Shown here one piece after another: positions 1 through 10,474 of a stretch of DNA of 45,312 nt. Under the pieces are notes generated by a model. It did no database searches. It was not told the DNA's origin and worked only from the letters and a program-made list of their open reading frames with translations. The stretch spans positions 1 through 45,312 of the forward strand of contig NEUZ01000005.1 in assembly GCA_002304435.1 (NCBI GenBank), read 5' to 3'. The translations under genes and the position numbers were made by a program. Positions within the stretch are counted from its first letter, which is position 1, and each line of letters starts with the position of its first letter. The DNA comes from Opitutia bacterium Tous-C8FEB (lineage in GTDB: Bacteria; Verrucomicrobiota; Verrucomicrobiia; Opitutales; Opitutaceae).

Positions 1-2760
1 ATGCCCCTGCCCCGCCTCGTTCGTACCCGTGTCGCCTGCGCCGCCCTGCTTCCGGCCGCGCTGTCCGCCCAAACCGCGCCCCCGGCCGCTCCCGCTGCCC
101 CCGCCTCGACCGTCAAGCTGGAGGAGTTCGTGGTCACCGGCGTGTTCAACGCGACCGAGGCCAAGAAGGCCACCACCGCAATCACCGCCGTGGATATGGC
201 CGTGATCGCCGACCAAGTGCCCATCAGCGCGGACGATATCCTGCTTAACGTCGCCGGGGTCTTCGTGAACTCGTCCCTCGGCGAGATCCGCGGGATGGTC
301 TACTCGCGCGGCATCTCGGCCGACAGCAGCGACGGCGCGACCGGCCAGTACTATGTGTCGATGCAGGAGGACGGCCTACCGCTGACGAACGTCAATTTCG
401 GCAACTACAACGCGAGTTACTTCAACCGCCCCGATGGCACGCTACAGCGGGTCGAGGCGGTCCGCGGGGGCAGCGCCTCGATCACTTCCTCCAATTCCCC
501 CGGCGGCGCCTTCAATTACATCAGCCGCGTGGGTTCCTCCACGTTTGGCGGCGAGCTGCGCACCCGCTATGGCCTTGAGGGCCGCGGTTCACCGCACCTC
601 CGCGTCGAAGGCGTGGTTGGTGGCCCGCTGGGCCGCAAGGGCTGGAATTACAGCGTGGGCGGCTTCTACCGCTACGCCGAGGGCCACCGCCCGCCCGACG
701 GCTACCCGATGAACCACGGGTTCAACCTCCGCGGCAACCTCTACAAGGACTACGGCCGCGGCTCGGTGAAGATCTACGGCAAGTACCTCGACGACCGGAA
801 CCACTGGTACGAGTACCTGCTCGCCCGGGACCCGCAGGACCCGAAGCAATACCCCGGCCTCAGCCGCTACAGCACCAACCTGTTCCCGAAGACCAAATTC
901 CAGTACCCGCGCGAGTCCGACGCTACTTTCGCCACCTTCGATTCCGCCGACGCGGTCCGCTCCCGTCAGCGTTACGGCGGCGTCGAATGGAAACACGACT
1001 TCGGCGGCGGCTGGTCCGTGAACCACAACATAAAGGCCAGCCGCAGCTGGGCCGACTGGAACTCCAGCTCGGGCGTCACGCCGCGCTCCCTCAACTGGCC
1101 AAATTTCTTCAGCACGATGGGCATTCAGTTCAGCGGCGGCGGCGCGACACTCAACGGCCGCGTCCCGCCCGGGCTGTACCAGTTCTACGACCGCCAGACC
1201 GGTTCCGTCGTCGGCGAGGTGACCTCGAACGGCTCCTACACCGTCAACGCCAATGCGATGGTCCAGGCCGGCCAAGTGGTGCGCTTCGCCAACCTGCCGA
1301 ACCAGCAGATCGTCCCCAACGCGCTTTGGACCAACAATGGGCGCGTCGCCAACGAGCATATGGACGAGCTGATGGAGCGGCTCTCCATCACCAAGAAGCT
1401 GGGCTCGATGTCGTTCACCTTCGGTGGCTACTTCGGCTATTCGGACATCTCCGACCGCCAATCGAGCGGCGGCCGCACCGCCTCGCCGCTGACCGAGCAG
1501 CCCCAGCCGCTCGGCATCCGCTGGATCCCGGCCACCGCCGCCACCGCGCCCGCCGGCACCCCCGCCGCCACCCTCGCCGCCGTAACCCCTTGGAACGGCC
1601 GGACCGTGCAGCTCACGAACCCGGAGGGCTTCACCGCGCTCGGCGTGGGTTACGTGCGCAACGAAGCCATCGCCCGGCAACTGGCCTACTTCTTCGGCCA
1701 CAAATGGGACATCACGGACCGCTGGGGCGTCGACTGGGGCTTCCGCGGCGAGAAGTTCCGGGTCGTCGGCTTCAACCAATCCGGCACCCAGAACCCGCGC
1801 GGCAACTGGGACCCGACCTATGGCGGCGCCGACGGCGACCCTTACACGATGTTCGATAACCGTTTCCAAGTGCCCAACGCGGCCGCGAAATGGTTCTTCG
1901 ACAAGGATGTGCGCAGCTTCTCCTGGTCGGTCGCGACCAACTACGTGATCGATAACGAAAACTCGTTCTACGTCCGCTTCGCCGACGGCGAGAAGGCCCC
2001 CGATTACGGGTTCTTCCGGAACTACAACTCCGTCTTCCGCCTGAACAACTTAAAGCCGCGGCCGCAGACGGTGGAGCAGTGGGAACTGGGCTACCGCTGG
2101 AAGCGCAAGGACCTCACGCTCACCGTCACGCCCTTCTGGAGCCGCCTCGCCAACATCAACAGCAACCCGCAGGCCACCGAGGCCGATGGCGCCACCCTCT
2201 ACTACCCCGATCCAATCTATAATATGGTCACCTCCTATGGCATCGAGCTGGAGGGCGAGTACCGCCTGACCGAACGCCTGCGCCTGCGCTCGGTCTTCAC
2301 CACGCAGAAGTCCACCAACACGATCTGGAAGGTGTTCGTGGCCGGCGTGAACGGCCGCGACGACGACAGCTACCTCGATTTCTCCGGTAAGCCGGCCGAC
2401 AACAATCCGGACTTCATCCTCAACACGACGCTCGATTACCGCACGCGCTCCTGGTTCGGCAACGTCTCCTGGCGTCATATGGGCGAGCGCGCCGGCAACA
2501 TCGCCAACGTCATCACCCTGCCCCGCTTCAACCAGTTCAACCTCACCGCCGGCTACACGATCTCGCGGACCCGCTCGGTGAACCTGAACATCAACAACGT
2601 CCTCGATAGCGAGGGCGTGATGACGTGGCGCGGCTGGGGCGTGAACCCCGGCGACCGCCAGAGCTACCGTTCCCTCCCGGAAACCGGCCGCGACACGATG
2701 CTCCAGTACGTGCCCGTCCAGCCCCGCGCCTTCTTCCTTACCTACACCCAGAAATTCTGA
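1..2760 (+). CDS. TonB-dependent receptor (outer membrane, plug + beta-barrel)
   Basis: 919-aa ORF; signal peptide, 'VKLEEFVVTG' start, plug-like 'VEAVRGGSASITSSNSPGGAFNYISR', C-terminal aromatic 'FFLTYTQKF'. Confidence 0.9.
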   Translation: MPLPRLVRTRVACAALLPAALSAQTAPPAAPAAPASTVKLEEFVVTGVFNATEAKKATTAITAVDMAVIADQVPISADDILLNVAGVFVNSSLGEIRGMVYSRGISADSSDGATGQYYVSMQEDGLPLTNVNFGNYNASYFNRPDGTLQRVEAVRGGSASITSSNSPGGAFNYISRVGSSTFGGELRTRYGLEGRGSPHLRVEGVVGGPLGRKGWNYSVGGFYRYAEGHRPPDGYPMNHGFNLRGNLYKDYGRGSVKIYGKYLDDRNHWYEYLLARDPQDPKQYPGLSRYSTNLFPKTKFQYPRESDATFATFDSADAVRSRQRYGGVEWKHDFGGGWSVNHNIKASRSWADWNSSSGVTPRSLNWPNFFSTMGIQFSGGGATLNGRVPPGLYQFYDRQTGSVVGEVTSNGSYTVNANAMVQAGQVVRFANLPNQQIVPNALWTNNGRVANEHMDELMERLSITKKLGSMSFTFGGYFGYSDISDRQSSGGRTASPLTEQPQPLGIRWIPATAATAPAGTPAATLAAVTPWNGRTVQLTNPEGFTALGVGYVRNEAIARQLAYFFGHKWDITDRWGVDWGFRGEKFRVVGFNQSGTQNPRGNWDPTYGGADGDPYTMFDNRFQVPNAAAKWFFDKDVRSFSWSVATNYVIDNENSFYVRFADGEKAPDYGFFRNYNSVFRLNNLKPRPQTVEQWELGYRWKRKDLTLTVTPFWSRLANINSNPQATEADGATLYYPDPIYNMVTSYGIELEGEYRLTERLRLRSVFTTQKSTNTIWKVFVAGVNGRDDDSYLDFSGKPADNNPDFILNTTLDYRTRSWFGNVSWRHMGERAGNIANVITLPRFNQFNLTAGYTISRTRSVNLNINNVLDSEGVMTWRGWGVNPGDRQSYRSLPETGRDTMLQYVPVQPRAFFLTYTQKF

Positions 2761-2807
2761 CGTCACCGCGGCCCCGCCGCGATCGTCTCGCCTCATCACC
2801 CCCTTCC

Positions 2808-5516
2808 ATGCGCCTGCTGCCCGTCCTCCTCGCCCTGACCGCCGCCGCCCTGCCGGCCGCGGAGCAGAAGAAAGCCAATCCGATCCGCCCCAACCCGGCC
2901 GAGCTGCCGCCGCCGGCGGATCCCGCGGCGATCAACGTTCCGCCCGGGTTCAAGGTCGAGATGCTCTACAGTGTCCCGCGCACGGACCAAGGCTCGTGGG
3001 TCTCGCTGACCCCGGACCCCAAGGGCCGCCTCCTCGCGTCCGACCAATACGGCGGCATCTACCGGATCACCCTCCCGCCCCTCGGCACCAGCACGGGCCT
3101 GCGGGTCGAGAAGCTGGACATCGACCTGAACCGGGTGGCCGTGGCCGCCCCGCCGACTGAGGAGCCGCGGAAGGGTAAGAACGAGAAGGCTAAGACCGAG
3201 AAAGCCGGACCCGTCGAACGGCTCGAGGTGGGCGCCCACGGCCTGCTCCACGCCTTCGGCAGCCTCTATGTGATGGTTAACGAGAACCGCGCCCGCGCCG
3301 GGCTCTGGCGCCTGCGGGACACCAACGGCGATGACCAATATGACGAGGTGAAATACCTCCGCCCACTCAAGGGCACCGGCGAGCACGGCACCCATTCGCT
3401 CGTCCTCTCCCCGGATGGCCAGACCATCACGGCGTCGTTCGGCAACTTTACCGACCTGCCTGCCACGGTGGAAAAAACCCGCCCGACGGCCTGGGACGAA
3501 GATCACCTCCTGCCCCGGATGTGGGACGCCCGCGGCCACGCCCGCGGCCGGATGGCCCCCGGGTCGCACATCGTACGCTTCGACCCCGAGGGGAAGGTCT
3601 ACGAGCTCTTCTCGATCGGCTTCCGCAACCAGTTCGACATCGCCTACGATCAGAACGGGGAACTGTTTACCTTCGATTCCGATATGGAGTGGGACCAGGG
3701 CACCCCGTGGTATATGCCCACCCGCATCAACCACGCCGTGAGCGGCGGCGACTTCGGCTGGCGCAGCGGTGCCGGCCGCTGGCCCGAATATTACGCCGAT
3801 AGCCTCGGGACCGTCGTCGATATCGGTCCGGGCAGCCCCACCGGCGTCGCCTTCGGCACCGGCGCGAAGTTCCCCGCCAAGTACCAGCGGGCCTTTTTCG
3901 CCGCTGATTGGACCTACGGCACGCTCTACGCGATCCACCTCCAGCCCGAAGGAGCTGGTTTCCGCGGCGAGCGCACCGAGTTCATCACCGGCAAACCCCT
4001 CCCGCTCACCGACGTGATCATCCACCCCGGCGACGGTGCGATGTACTTCGCGGTCGGCGGCCGCCGCACCCAGTCCGCCCTCTACCGCGTGACCTACACC
4101 GGGACGGAGAGCACCGCCCCGGTCGGCGCCCTGCCGCCCACGGCCGAGGCCAAGGCGCGCCGGGCCCTCGAGGAATTCCATCGCGAGGGTGCCCCCGCCG
4201 CCGCGATTGACACCGCCTGGCCGCACCTCGCCAGCCGCGACCGCAACCTGCGCTTCGCCGCCCGCGTGGTGCTGGAACGCCAGCCGTCCGCCCGCTGGGC
4301 CGAGCGCGCCCTCGCCGAACTCCAGCCGCAGGCCCTGATCGAGGCGATGATCGGCCTCGCCCGCACCGGCGACAAGGCGCTGCAGCCGCGGCTGATCGCG
4401 GCCCTCGGCCGACTCGACCTCCGCACCGTAGAGCCCAGCCTCCGCCTCCCCCTCCTGCGCGCGTGGCAACTGGTGTTCACCCGGCTGGGTAAACCCTCGG
4501 CCGAGGTCTGCGCGACCATCGCCGCCAAGCTCGATCCGATCTTCCCCCATGCCGACCCGCTGGTGAACCGGGAACTGCTGCCGCTACTCGTGTTCCTCGA
4601 TTCCCGCCAGGCCGTCGCCAAGGCGGTCCCGCTGCTCAGCGTCTCAGAGCCCGTGACCGTCACCGGGGAGGAGATCGGCGGCGCGGCCCTCATCGCCCGC
4701 AACGACCGCTACGCGGCCGCCGTCACCGGCGTGAAGGCGACCCGCCCGGACCGCCAGCAGATCGCGCTCGCCTACACCCTGCGCCACGCCACCGCCGGCT
4801 GGACCCCGCGCCTGCGCACGGAGTTCTTCTCCTGGTTCCCGCGCACCGCCACGTGGAAGGGCGGGAACAGCTTCAGCGGCTTCATCCAGAACATTCGCAC
4901 TGAGTCCCTCGCCAACGTGCCCGACAAGGCCGAGCGGGCCGCGCTCCAGACGCTCTCGCAGCCGCCCCCGCCCTCCTTTGCCGCCCCCTCCGTGCTTCCC
5001 CAAGGCCCGGGGCGCCCCTACAGCCTCGCCGAGGCTGCCGGGCTGATGCCCGCCAAGCTCTCCGGTCGCGACTTCGCCCGCGGCAAGGCGATGTACACCG
5101 CCACCGCCTGCATCCTCTGCCACCGCTTCGGGGACGAGGGCGGCAGCGGCGTCGGCCCCGACCTCACGGGCGCGGGCGGCCGCTACTCGATCCGCGACCT
5201 CCTTGAGAACATCCTCGAACCCTCTCAGGTCATCAGCGATCAGTTCGGCGCCGAGCAGATCGAGCGCCGCGAAGGCGACCCGCTGATCGGCCGCGTCGTG
5301 GGCGAGGAGAACGGGGAACTGCTCGTGATGGCCAATCCCTTTATGCCCGACGAAAAGGTGCGGGTGAAGGCGACCGACATTACCGCCCGCCGCCCCTATG
5401 CGACCTCGCTGATGCCCGCTGGCCTGATCAACAGCCTTAATCCCGAGGAGATCCAAGACCTGCTGGCTTACCTGCTGAGCGGCGGAAACCCGCAGGATCC
5501 GATGTTCAAGCGTTGA
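2808..5516 (+). CDS. PVC-type haem-binding protein: sugar dehydrogenase-like beta-propeller, HEAT-like region, C-terminal cytochrome c
   Basis: ATG at 2808 begins signal peptide MRLLPVLLALTAAALPAA; 'VPPGFKVEMLYSVP'; C-terminal CILCH haem motif with 'GVGPDLTGAGGRYSIRDLLENILEPSQVISDQF'. Confidence 0.88.
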   Translation: MRLLPVLLALTAAALPAAEQKKANPIRPNPAELPPPADPAAINVPPGFKVEMLYSVPRTDQGSWVSLTPDPKGRLLASDQYGGIYRITLPPLGTSTGLRVEKLDIDLNRVAVAAPPTEEPRKGKNEKAKTEKAGPVERLEVGAHGLLHAFGSLYVMVNENRARAGLWRLRDTNGDDQYDEVKYLRPLKGTGEHGTHSLVLSPDGQTITASFGNFTDLPATVEKTRPTAWDEDHLLPRMWDARGHARGRMAPGSHIVRFDPEGKVYELFSIGFRNQFDIAYDQNGELFTFDSDMEWDQGTPWYMPTRINHAVSGGDFGWRSGAGRWPEYYADSLGTVVDIGPGSPTGVAFGTGAKFPAKYQRAFFAADWTYGTLYAIHLQPEGAGFRGERTEFITGKPLPLTDVIIHPGDGAMYFAVGGRRTQSALYRVTYTGTESTAPVGALPPTAEAKARRALEEFHREGAPAAAIDTAWPHLASRDRNLRFAARVVLERQPSARWAERALAELQPQALIEAMIGLARTGDKALQPRLIAALGRLDLRTVEPSLRLPLLRAWQLVFTRLGKPSAEVCATIAAKLDPIFPHADPLVNRELLPLLVFLDSRQAVAKAVPLLSVSEPVTVTGEEIGGAALIARNDRYAAAVTGVKATRPDRQQIALAYTLRHATAGWTPRLRTEFFSWFPRTATWKGGNSFSGFIQNIRTESLANVPDKAERAALQTLSQPPPPSFAAPSVLPQGPGRPYSLAEAAGLMPAKLSGRDFARGKAMYTATACILCHRFGDEGGSGVGPDLTGAGGRYSIRDLLENILEPSQVISDQFGAEQIERREGDPLIGRVVGEENGELLVMANPFMPDEKVRVKATDITARRPYATSLMPAGLINSLNPEEIQDLLAYLLSGGNPQDPMFKR

Positions 5517-5557
5517 GCCTCCTCACGGCCGCCCGCCCCCTCCGGGGGCGCGGCGGC

Positions 5558-5632
5558 TGGTGCGAATGCCGGGAGTCGAACCCGGATCAATGGCTTCGGA
5601 GGCCACTACACTATCCATTGTGCTACATTCGC
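5558..5632 (-). tRNA. tRNA-Arg (anticodon CCG), CCA encoded
   Basis: Reverse complement GCGAATG...GTGGC CTCCGAA GCCAT...GGTTCGACTCC...CATTCGC-A-CCA gives a cloverleaf. Confidence 0.93.
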
Positions 5633-5758
5633 AGGGCCGAAGCTCGGCGATGAAGCGCGGCGCGCTGCCCACCGTCAAGCAACGAAACGGCCCGCCGCGC
5701 GGTTCCCTCGCAACTGCGTCGTTGCCTCGGCCGGCGCCGGCCCGCAGCCTCGCCCCCA

Positions 5759-7561
5759 ATGTCCGCCGAGTCTCCCGCCTCCGGGGCCCCCGCCGCACCC
5801 ACCGACTTCATCCGCGACCTCGTCGCCGCTGACGTCGCGGCCGGCCGGCACGCCCGGATCATTACCCGCTTTCCCCCGGAACCCAACGGCTACCTCCACA
5901 TCGGCCACGCTAAGTCGATCTGCCTCAACTTTGGCATCGCCCGCGAGTACGGCGGGGTCTGCCACCTCCGTTTCGACGACACCAACCCGGCCAAGGAGGA
6001 CATCGAGTACGTCGAATCGATTTCCCGCGACGTCCAGTGGCTGATCGCCGGCTGGGCCGACCACTGCCTCGGCCTGAAGCCCCGCGGCGCTACCCTAGCC
6101 GCCACCCCCAGCTCCGGCATCCCCGACTATCACCTCGCGGCCGCTCCCGCCGGGACCGGCGAACGCGAGGCCTTCTTCGCCAGCGATTACTTCGACGCCC
6201 TCCACGCGTACGCCGTCGAGCTGATCCGCCGCGGCAAGGCCTACGTCTGCGACCTCTCCCCCGAGGAAACGGACGCCTACCGGGGCTCCCCCGACCAGCC
6301 CGGCCGCGACTCGCCCTACCGCAACCGCAGCGTGGCGGAGAACCTCGACCTGTTCGCCCGGATGCGCGCCGGGGAGTTCCCCAACGGGGCCCGCAGCCTC
6401 CGCGCCCGCATCGATATGGCGTCGCCCAACGTGTGGCTGCGCGACCCCCTGCTCTACCGGATCCGCCACACCGCCCACCACCACGCCGGAGACCGCTGGT
6501 GCATCTACCCGCTCTACGATTTCGCCCACTGCCTGAGCGATTACATCGAGGGCATCACGCACAGCATCTGTACCCTGGAGTTCGAGGTGCACCGCCCGCT
6601 CTACGATTGGATCCTCCAGAGCCTCGACCTACCCCGCCCCCTTCCGCACCAGTACGAGTTCGCTAAGCTGAACATCAGCTACTTTGTCTTCAGCAAACGC
6701 CGGCTGCTGCAGCTCGTGGAGGACAAGCTCGTCGCCGGCTGGGATGACCCCCGGATGCCCACGCTCTCCGGCGCCCGCCGCCGCGGCATCCCCGCCGCCG
6801 CCATCCGCCGCCTCGCCAGCCTCGTCGGGGTGACGAAATACGACAGCCTCACCGACATCGCCCTCTTCGAACACGCGATCCGCGAAGAGCTCAACCCGCT
6901 CGCCCTCCGCCGCCTCGCCGTCCTGCGCCCCCTGAAGATCGTCCTCACCAACCTCGCCCCCGGGGAGGAAATCCCCTGCACCGCCACGAACAACCCGCAG
7001 GACCCGGAGCCCACGACCCGCCCCCTCGCCCTCACCCGCGAACTGTTCATCGAGGCCGAGGACTTCGCCGAGGTCCCGCCACCCAAGTTCTTCCGCCTCA
7101 AGCCCGGCGGCGAGGTCCGCCTCAAGTACGCCTGCATCATCAGCTGCCAGGAGGTGGTCAAGGACGCCTCCGGCCAAGTCACCGAGCTGCGCTGCACCGC
7201 CGACCTCACCACCCGCTCCGGCCACCCCAACGCCGACCGCAAGGTCAAGGGCACGCTCCACTGGGTCAGCGCCACCCACGGCGTGCCCACCGAAGTCCGC
7301 CTGTACGACCGGCTCTTCACCGTCCCCGAGCCCGCCGCCAGCGACGACTTCCGGGTGCACCTGAACCCGCGTTCGCTCGAGACGATCACCGCGGTGGTCG
7401 AACCCGCCCTCGCCGCGGCCCAGCCCGGCGATTGCTTCCAATTCGAACGCCTCGGCTACTTCGTACCTGACTCCCGCGACAGCGCCCCCGGGCGCCCCGT
7501 GTTCAACCGCACCGTCACCCTCAAGGATGCGTGGACGGCCAAGGGGCCGGCCCGCGCCTGA
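5759..7561 (+). CDS. glnS: Glutaminyl-tRNA synthetase
   Basis: RFPPEPNGYLHIGHAKSICLNFGIA, RFDDTNPAKEDIEYVESI, LYDFAHCLSDYIEGITHSICTLEFE, GWDDPRMPTLSGARRRG. Confidence 0.95.
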   Translation: MSAESPASGAPAAPTDFIRDLVAADVAAGRHARIITRFPPEPNGYLHIGHAKSICLNFGIAREYGGVCHLRFDDTNPAKEDIEYVESISRDVQWLIAGWADHCLGLKPRGATLAATPSSGIPDYHLAAAPAGTGEREAFFASDYFDALHAYAVELIRRGKAYVCDLSPEETDAYRGSPDQPGRDSPYRNRSVAENLDLFARMRAGEFPNGARSLRARIDMASPNVWLRDPLLYRIRHTAHHHAGDRWCIYPLYDFAHCLSDYIEGITHSICTLEFEVHRPLYDWILQSLDLPRPLPHQYEFAKLNISYFVFSKRRLLQLVEDKLVAGWDDPRMPTLSGARRRGIPAAAIRRLASLVGVTKYDSLTDIALFEHAIREELNPLALRRLAVLRPLKIVLTNLAPGEEIPCTATNNPQDPEPTTRPLALTRELFIEAEDFAEVPPPKFFRLKPGGEVRLKYACIISCQEVVKDASGQVTELRCTADLTTRSGHPNADRKVKGTLHWVSATHGVPTEVRLYDRLFTVPEPAASDDFRVHLNPRSLETITAVVEPALAAAQPGDCFQFERLGYFVPDSRDSAPGRPVFNRTVTLKDAWTAKGPARA

Positions 7562-7577
7562 AACCCACCTCTCCGCG

Positions 7578-8291
7578 ATGAACGTCGGTTTTCTCCTCTT
7601 CCCGAAGCTCACCCAGCTGGACCTCACCGGCCCCTACGAGGTGCTCGCCCGCGCCCCCGGCGCCAAGCTCCACCTGATCTGGAAGTACCCGGATCCAGTC
7701 GAGAGCGACCGCGGCCTCCAGCTGACCCCGACCACGACGTTCACCGATTGCCCGCCGCTCGACATCCTGTGCGTCCCGGGCGGGCCGGGGCAGGTCGACC
7801 TGATGGACGATCAGGAGACCCTCGACTTCCTCCGCCGCCAGGCCGAGGGCGCCAAGTGGATCACCTCCGTCTGCACGGGCTCACTCCTGCTCGGTGCCGC
7901 CGGCCTGCTGCAGGGCTACCGCGCCACCTCGCACTGGGCCTCGCGCGACCAACTCAGCCTATTCGGCGCGGTGCCGGAGGATTCCCGCGTGGTCCTCGAC
8001 CGGAACCGGCTCACCGGGGCCGGGGTGACGGCCGGGCTCGACTTCGCCTTCCAACTGGTAGGGGCCGCCTGCGATGAACGCACTGCCCAGGCGATTCAAT
8101 TGGCTCTCGAATACGAGCCGCAGCCCCCCGCCTGGGCTGGCACCCCGCACCACGCGCCCGCGGATGTGCTCGAGGAGGCCAAGCTGAAGATGGCCGCGTT
8201 TATGGAAAAGCGCCTCGCCGCCAGCAAACGCGCCGCCGCCCGCCTCGCGCCGCCCGCCGAGGGCGCGGCCGCTGAACCCTGGCTCACCTGA
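7578..8291 (+). CDS. DJ-1/PfpI family protein (isonitrile hydratase-like)
   Basis: ATG at 7578; MNVGFLLFPKLTQLDLTGPYEVL; nucleophile elbow SVCTGSLLLGAAGLL; TSHW. Confidence 0.85.
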   Translation: MNVGFLLFPKLTQLDLTGPYEVLARAPGAKLHLIWKYPDPVESDRGLQLTPTTTFTDCPPLDILCVPGGPGQVDLMDDQETLDFLRRQAEGAKWITSVCTGSLLLGAAGLLQGYRATSHWASRDQLSLFGAVPEDSRVVLDRNRLTGAGVTAGLDFAFQLVGAACDERTAQAIQLALEYEPQPPAWAGTPHHAPADVLEEAKLKMAAFMEKRLAASKRAAARLAPPAEGAAAEPWLT

Positions 8292-8301
8292 GCGCCCGGC
8301 A

Positions 8302-8904
8302 ATGCAGCAATCGATCGTCACCCTCGATATGGAGGGCGTCCTCACGCCCGAGATCTGGATCGCCGTGGCCGAGGCCACCGGTATCCCCGACCTTCGCCGC
8401 ACCACCCGCGACGAGCCGGACTACGACAAGCTGATGGGCGAACGCATCGCCATCCTCGACCGGCACGGCATCACCTTGCCGCGCATCCAAGAGGTCATCG
8501 CCGGATTGCCCCTGCTGCCCGGAGCCGCCGACTTTCTCACGGCCCTCCGCGGCCAAACGCAGGTCATCATCCTCTCCGATACCTTCGAGCAGTTCGCCCA
8601 GCCGTTCCTGCGTCAGATGAGCTGGCCCACGATCTGGTGCCACCGGCTAGTGGTGGAAAACAACCGCATCGCCGGCTACCGGCTGCGCCTTCCCGACCAG
8701 AAGCGCCGCGCCGTCGCCGCCCTCCAGTCGCTCAACTACCGGGTGATCGCCGCCGGGGATTCGTACAACGATACCACGATGCTCGGCCAAGCCGACCACG
8801 GGTTCCTCTTCCACGCCCCGGAGAACGTCGTGCGCGAGTTCCCCCGCTTCCCCGCGCTCAACACCTATCCGGACCTGCTCGCGCGGATCACGGCCTGCCT
8901 CTGA
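8302..8904 (+). CDS. thrH: HAD-family phosphoserine phosphatase / homoserine phosphotransferase ThrH-like
   Basis: VTLDMEGVLTPEIWIAVAEATG, ILSDTFEQFAQPF, AAGDSYNDTTML. Confidence 0.85.
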   Translation: MQQSIVTLDMEGVLTPEIWIAVAEATGIPDLRRTTRDEPDYDKLMGERIAILDRHGITLPRIQEVIAGLPLLPGAADFLTALRGQTQVIILSDTFEQFAQPFLRQMSWPTIWCHRLVVENNRIAGYRLRLPDQKRRAVAALQSLNYRVIAAGDSYNDTTMLGQADHGFLFHAPENVVREFPRFPALNTYPDLLARITACL

Positions 8905-8915
8905 ACCAACGTTGG

Positions 8916-8942
8916 CCGGCGCCGCCCGCGGGGGCGCGCCGG
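8916..8942. terminator. Possible bidirectional GC-rich terminator hairpin between convergent thrH and gltX
   Basis: CCGGCGC...GCGCGCCGG imperfect inverted repeat in the 39-bp convergent gap; no clear T tract. Confidence 0.35.
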
Positions 8943-8943
8943 A

Positions 8944-10335
8944 TCACAGCGCGGCCCGCAGGCGCTCTAGGCGGGCGCGGACGCGTTCGCGGCTCAGGAC
9001 GCGCATCATCCCGGTCAGACTGGGGCCCACATTGGAGCCCGAGACCGCCAGCCGCACGACCGCCTGGTAGTCGCCAAAGGCTAGACCGCCCCGCGCGGCG
9101 AGGGCCTTGATGCCCTCCTCGAGCGCCAAGTCGGTGCCGAAGTCGAGCCCCGGCAGGGCCGCGAGGACCTCGTCCAACCGCGCGCGCGGGTCGCCCTTGG
9201 CCAGCACCTTCTCGCGCACCTTGGCATCAATTGGGAACTCCTCGGTGAAGAAGTGCGCCGCGTAGGCCGGCAACTCCTCCAGTCCCTTGAGCTTCGGCTG
9301 GCAGAGCAACGCCACCTCGCGGAAGTACCCCGCCTCCGCAGCCAACCCGGCCGCGCCCGTAGCGCCCGCCCGCGTGTGTTGCTCCCGCGCCCGCGCCACG
9401 AAGGCGTCCGCCGGCAGCTCAAGCAGGTAAGTCTGGTTCATATGCGCCAGCTTCCGGTCATCGAAGCGCGCGTTGCTCTGGTTCACGCCCGGCAGGTCGA
9501 ACAGCCGCACGATCTCGGCCAGCGGCAGCTTCTCGCGGTCGTCGCCCGGGTTCCAACCCAGCAGGCAGAGAAAGTTCACCAACGCCTCAGGCAGGTAGCC
9601 GCGGCGTTGGTACTCCTCAATCAGCGCGCCCTGGTCTCGCTTCGACATCTTGCCCGGGCCGTTCTGCTTCAGAATGAGCGGAATGTGGGCGAACACCGGC
9701 GGCGGCGCACCAAAGCCTTGGTACAGGTGCACGTGCTTGCTCGTGTTCGAAAGGTGATCCTCACCCCGGATCACGTGCGTGACCCGCATCGCGATGTCGT
9801 CGACCACGTTCACGAGGTGAAAGACTGGGTTCCCGTCCGAACGCACGATCACGAAATCCTCGTCCTCCACCCGCTCCACCCGGCCGCGGATCCGGTCGTC
9901 GATCACCACCGGCGCCGCCGCCACCTTGGTCACGGTCTTGCCGCGGTGCTCATCAAACACCTCGCGCCGCTCGCCCTCCAAGCGGAACCACACGGCACCG
10001 TCCTTCTCATAGGCCCGACCGAGATCGCGCAGGCGATTGACGTACTCGCGGTAGATCTCCGTCCGCTCGCTCTGCCGGTACGGACCACAATCCCCGCCAC
10101 CGCTGGCCCCGAAGCGCGGACCTTCGTCCCAGTTCAAACCTAGCCAGGTGAGGCTCTCGTAGATCAGCCTCAGGTACTCGTCGCTATTGCGCTCCTTGTC
10201 CGTGTCCTCGATGCGCAGAATGAAGGTCCCGCCGGTGTGGCGGGCGTACAGCCAGTTGAATAAGGCCGTGCGGGCGCTCCCGATATGGAAGAAACCGGTC
10301 GGACTGGGCGCGAAGCGAACGCGGACGGGAGACAT
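8944..10335 (-). CDS. gltX: Glutamyl-tRNA synthetase
   Basis: [56 protein letters not shown]. Start MSPVRVRF preferred; ORF extends to 10356. Confidence 0.95.
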   Translation of the reverse strand: MSPVRVRFAPSPTGFFHIGSARTALFNWLYARHTGGTFILRIEDTDKERNSDEYLRLIYESLTWLGLNWDEGPRFGASGGGDCGPYRQSERTEIYREYVNRLRDLGRAYEKDGAVWFRLEGERREVFDEHRGKTVTKVAAAPVVIDDRIRGRVERVEDEDFVIVRSDGNPVFHLVNVVDDIAMRVTHVIRGEDHLSNTSKHVHLYQGFGAPPPVFAHIPLILKQNGPGKMSKRDQGALIEEYQRRGYLPEALVNFLCLLGWNPGDDREKLPLAEIVRLFDLPGVNQSNARFDDRKLAHMNQTYLLELPADAFVARAREQHTRAGATGAAGLAAEAGYFREVALLCQPKLKGLEELPAYAAHFFTEEFPIDAKVREKVLAKGDPRARLDEVLAALPGLDFGTDLALEEGIKALAARGGLAFGDYQAVVRLAVSGSNVGPSLTGMMRVLSRERVRARLERLRAAL

Positions 10336-10474
10336 AAGGTCGAGGAAGGCCGGCACCGGGAAAGGGCGATCAGCCTCCGCATTCCCCGCGACCCCCGGCC
10401 GGGGCTCAATGCCGAAATCGCCCGAATTTCACTTGTCGCTGCCACCGGATTGGGGAACTCGTGTCAGGTTACCG

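Noticed and set aside
2796-4550. 584-aa minus-strand ORF opposite the haem protein
   Set aside because: Antisense shadow ORF; the plus-strand product is clearly recognisable.
5523-5886. Small ORFs on both strands around 5.5-5.9 kb
   Set aside because: They overlap tRNA-Arg and the glnS start; no coding signal.
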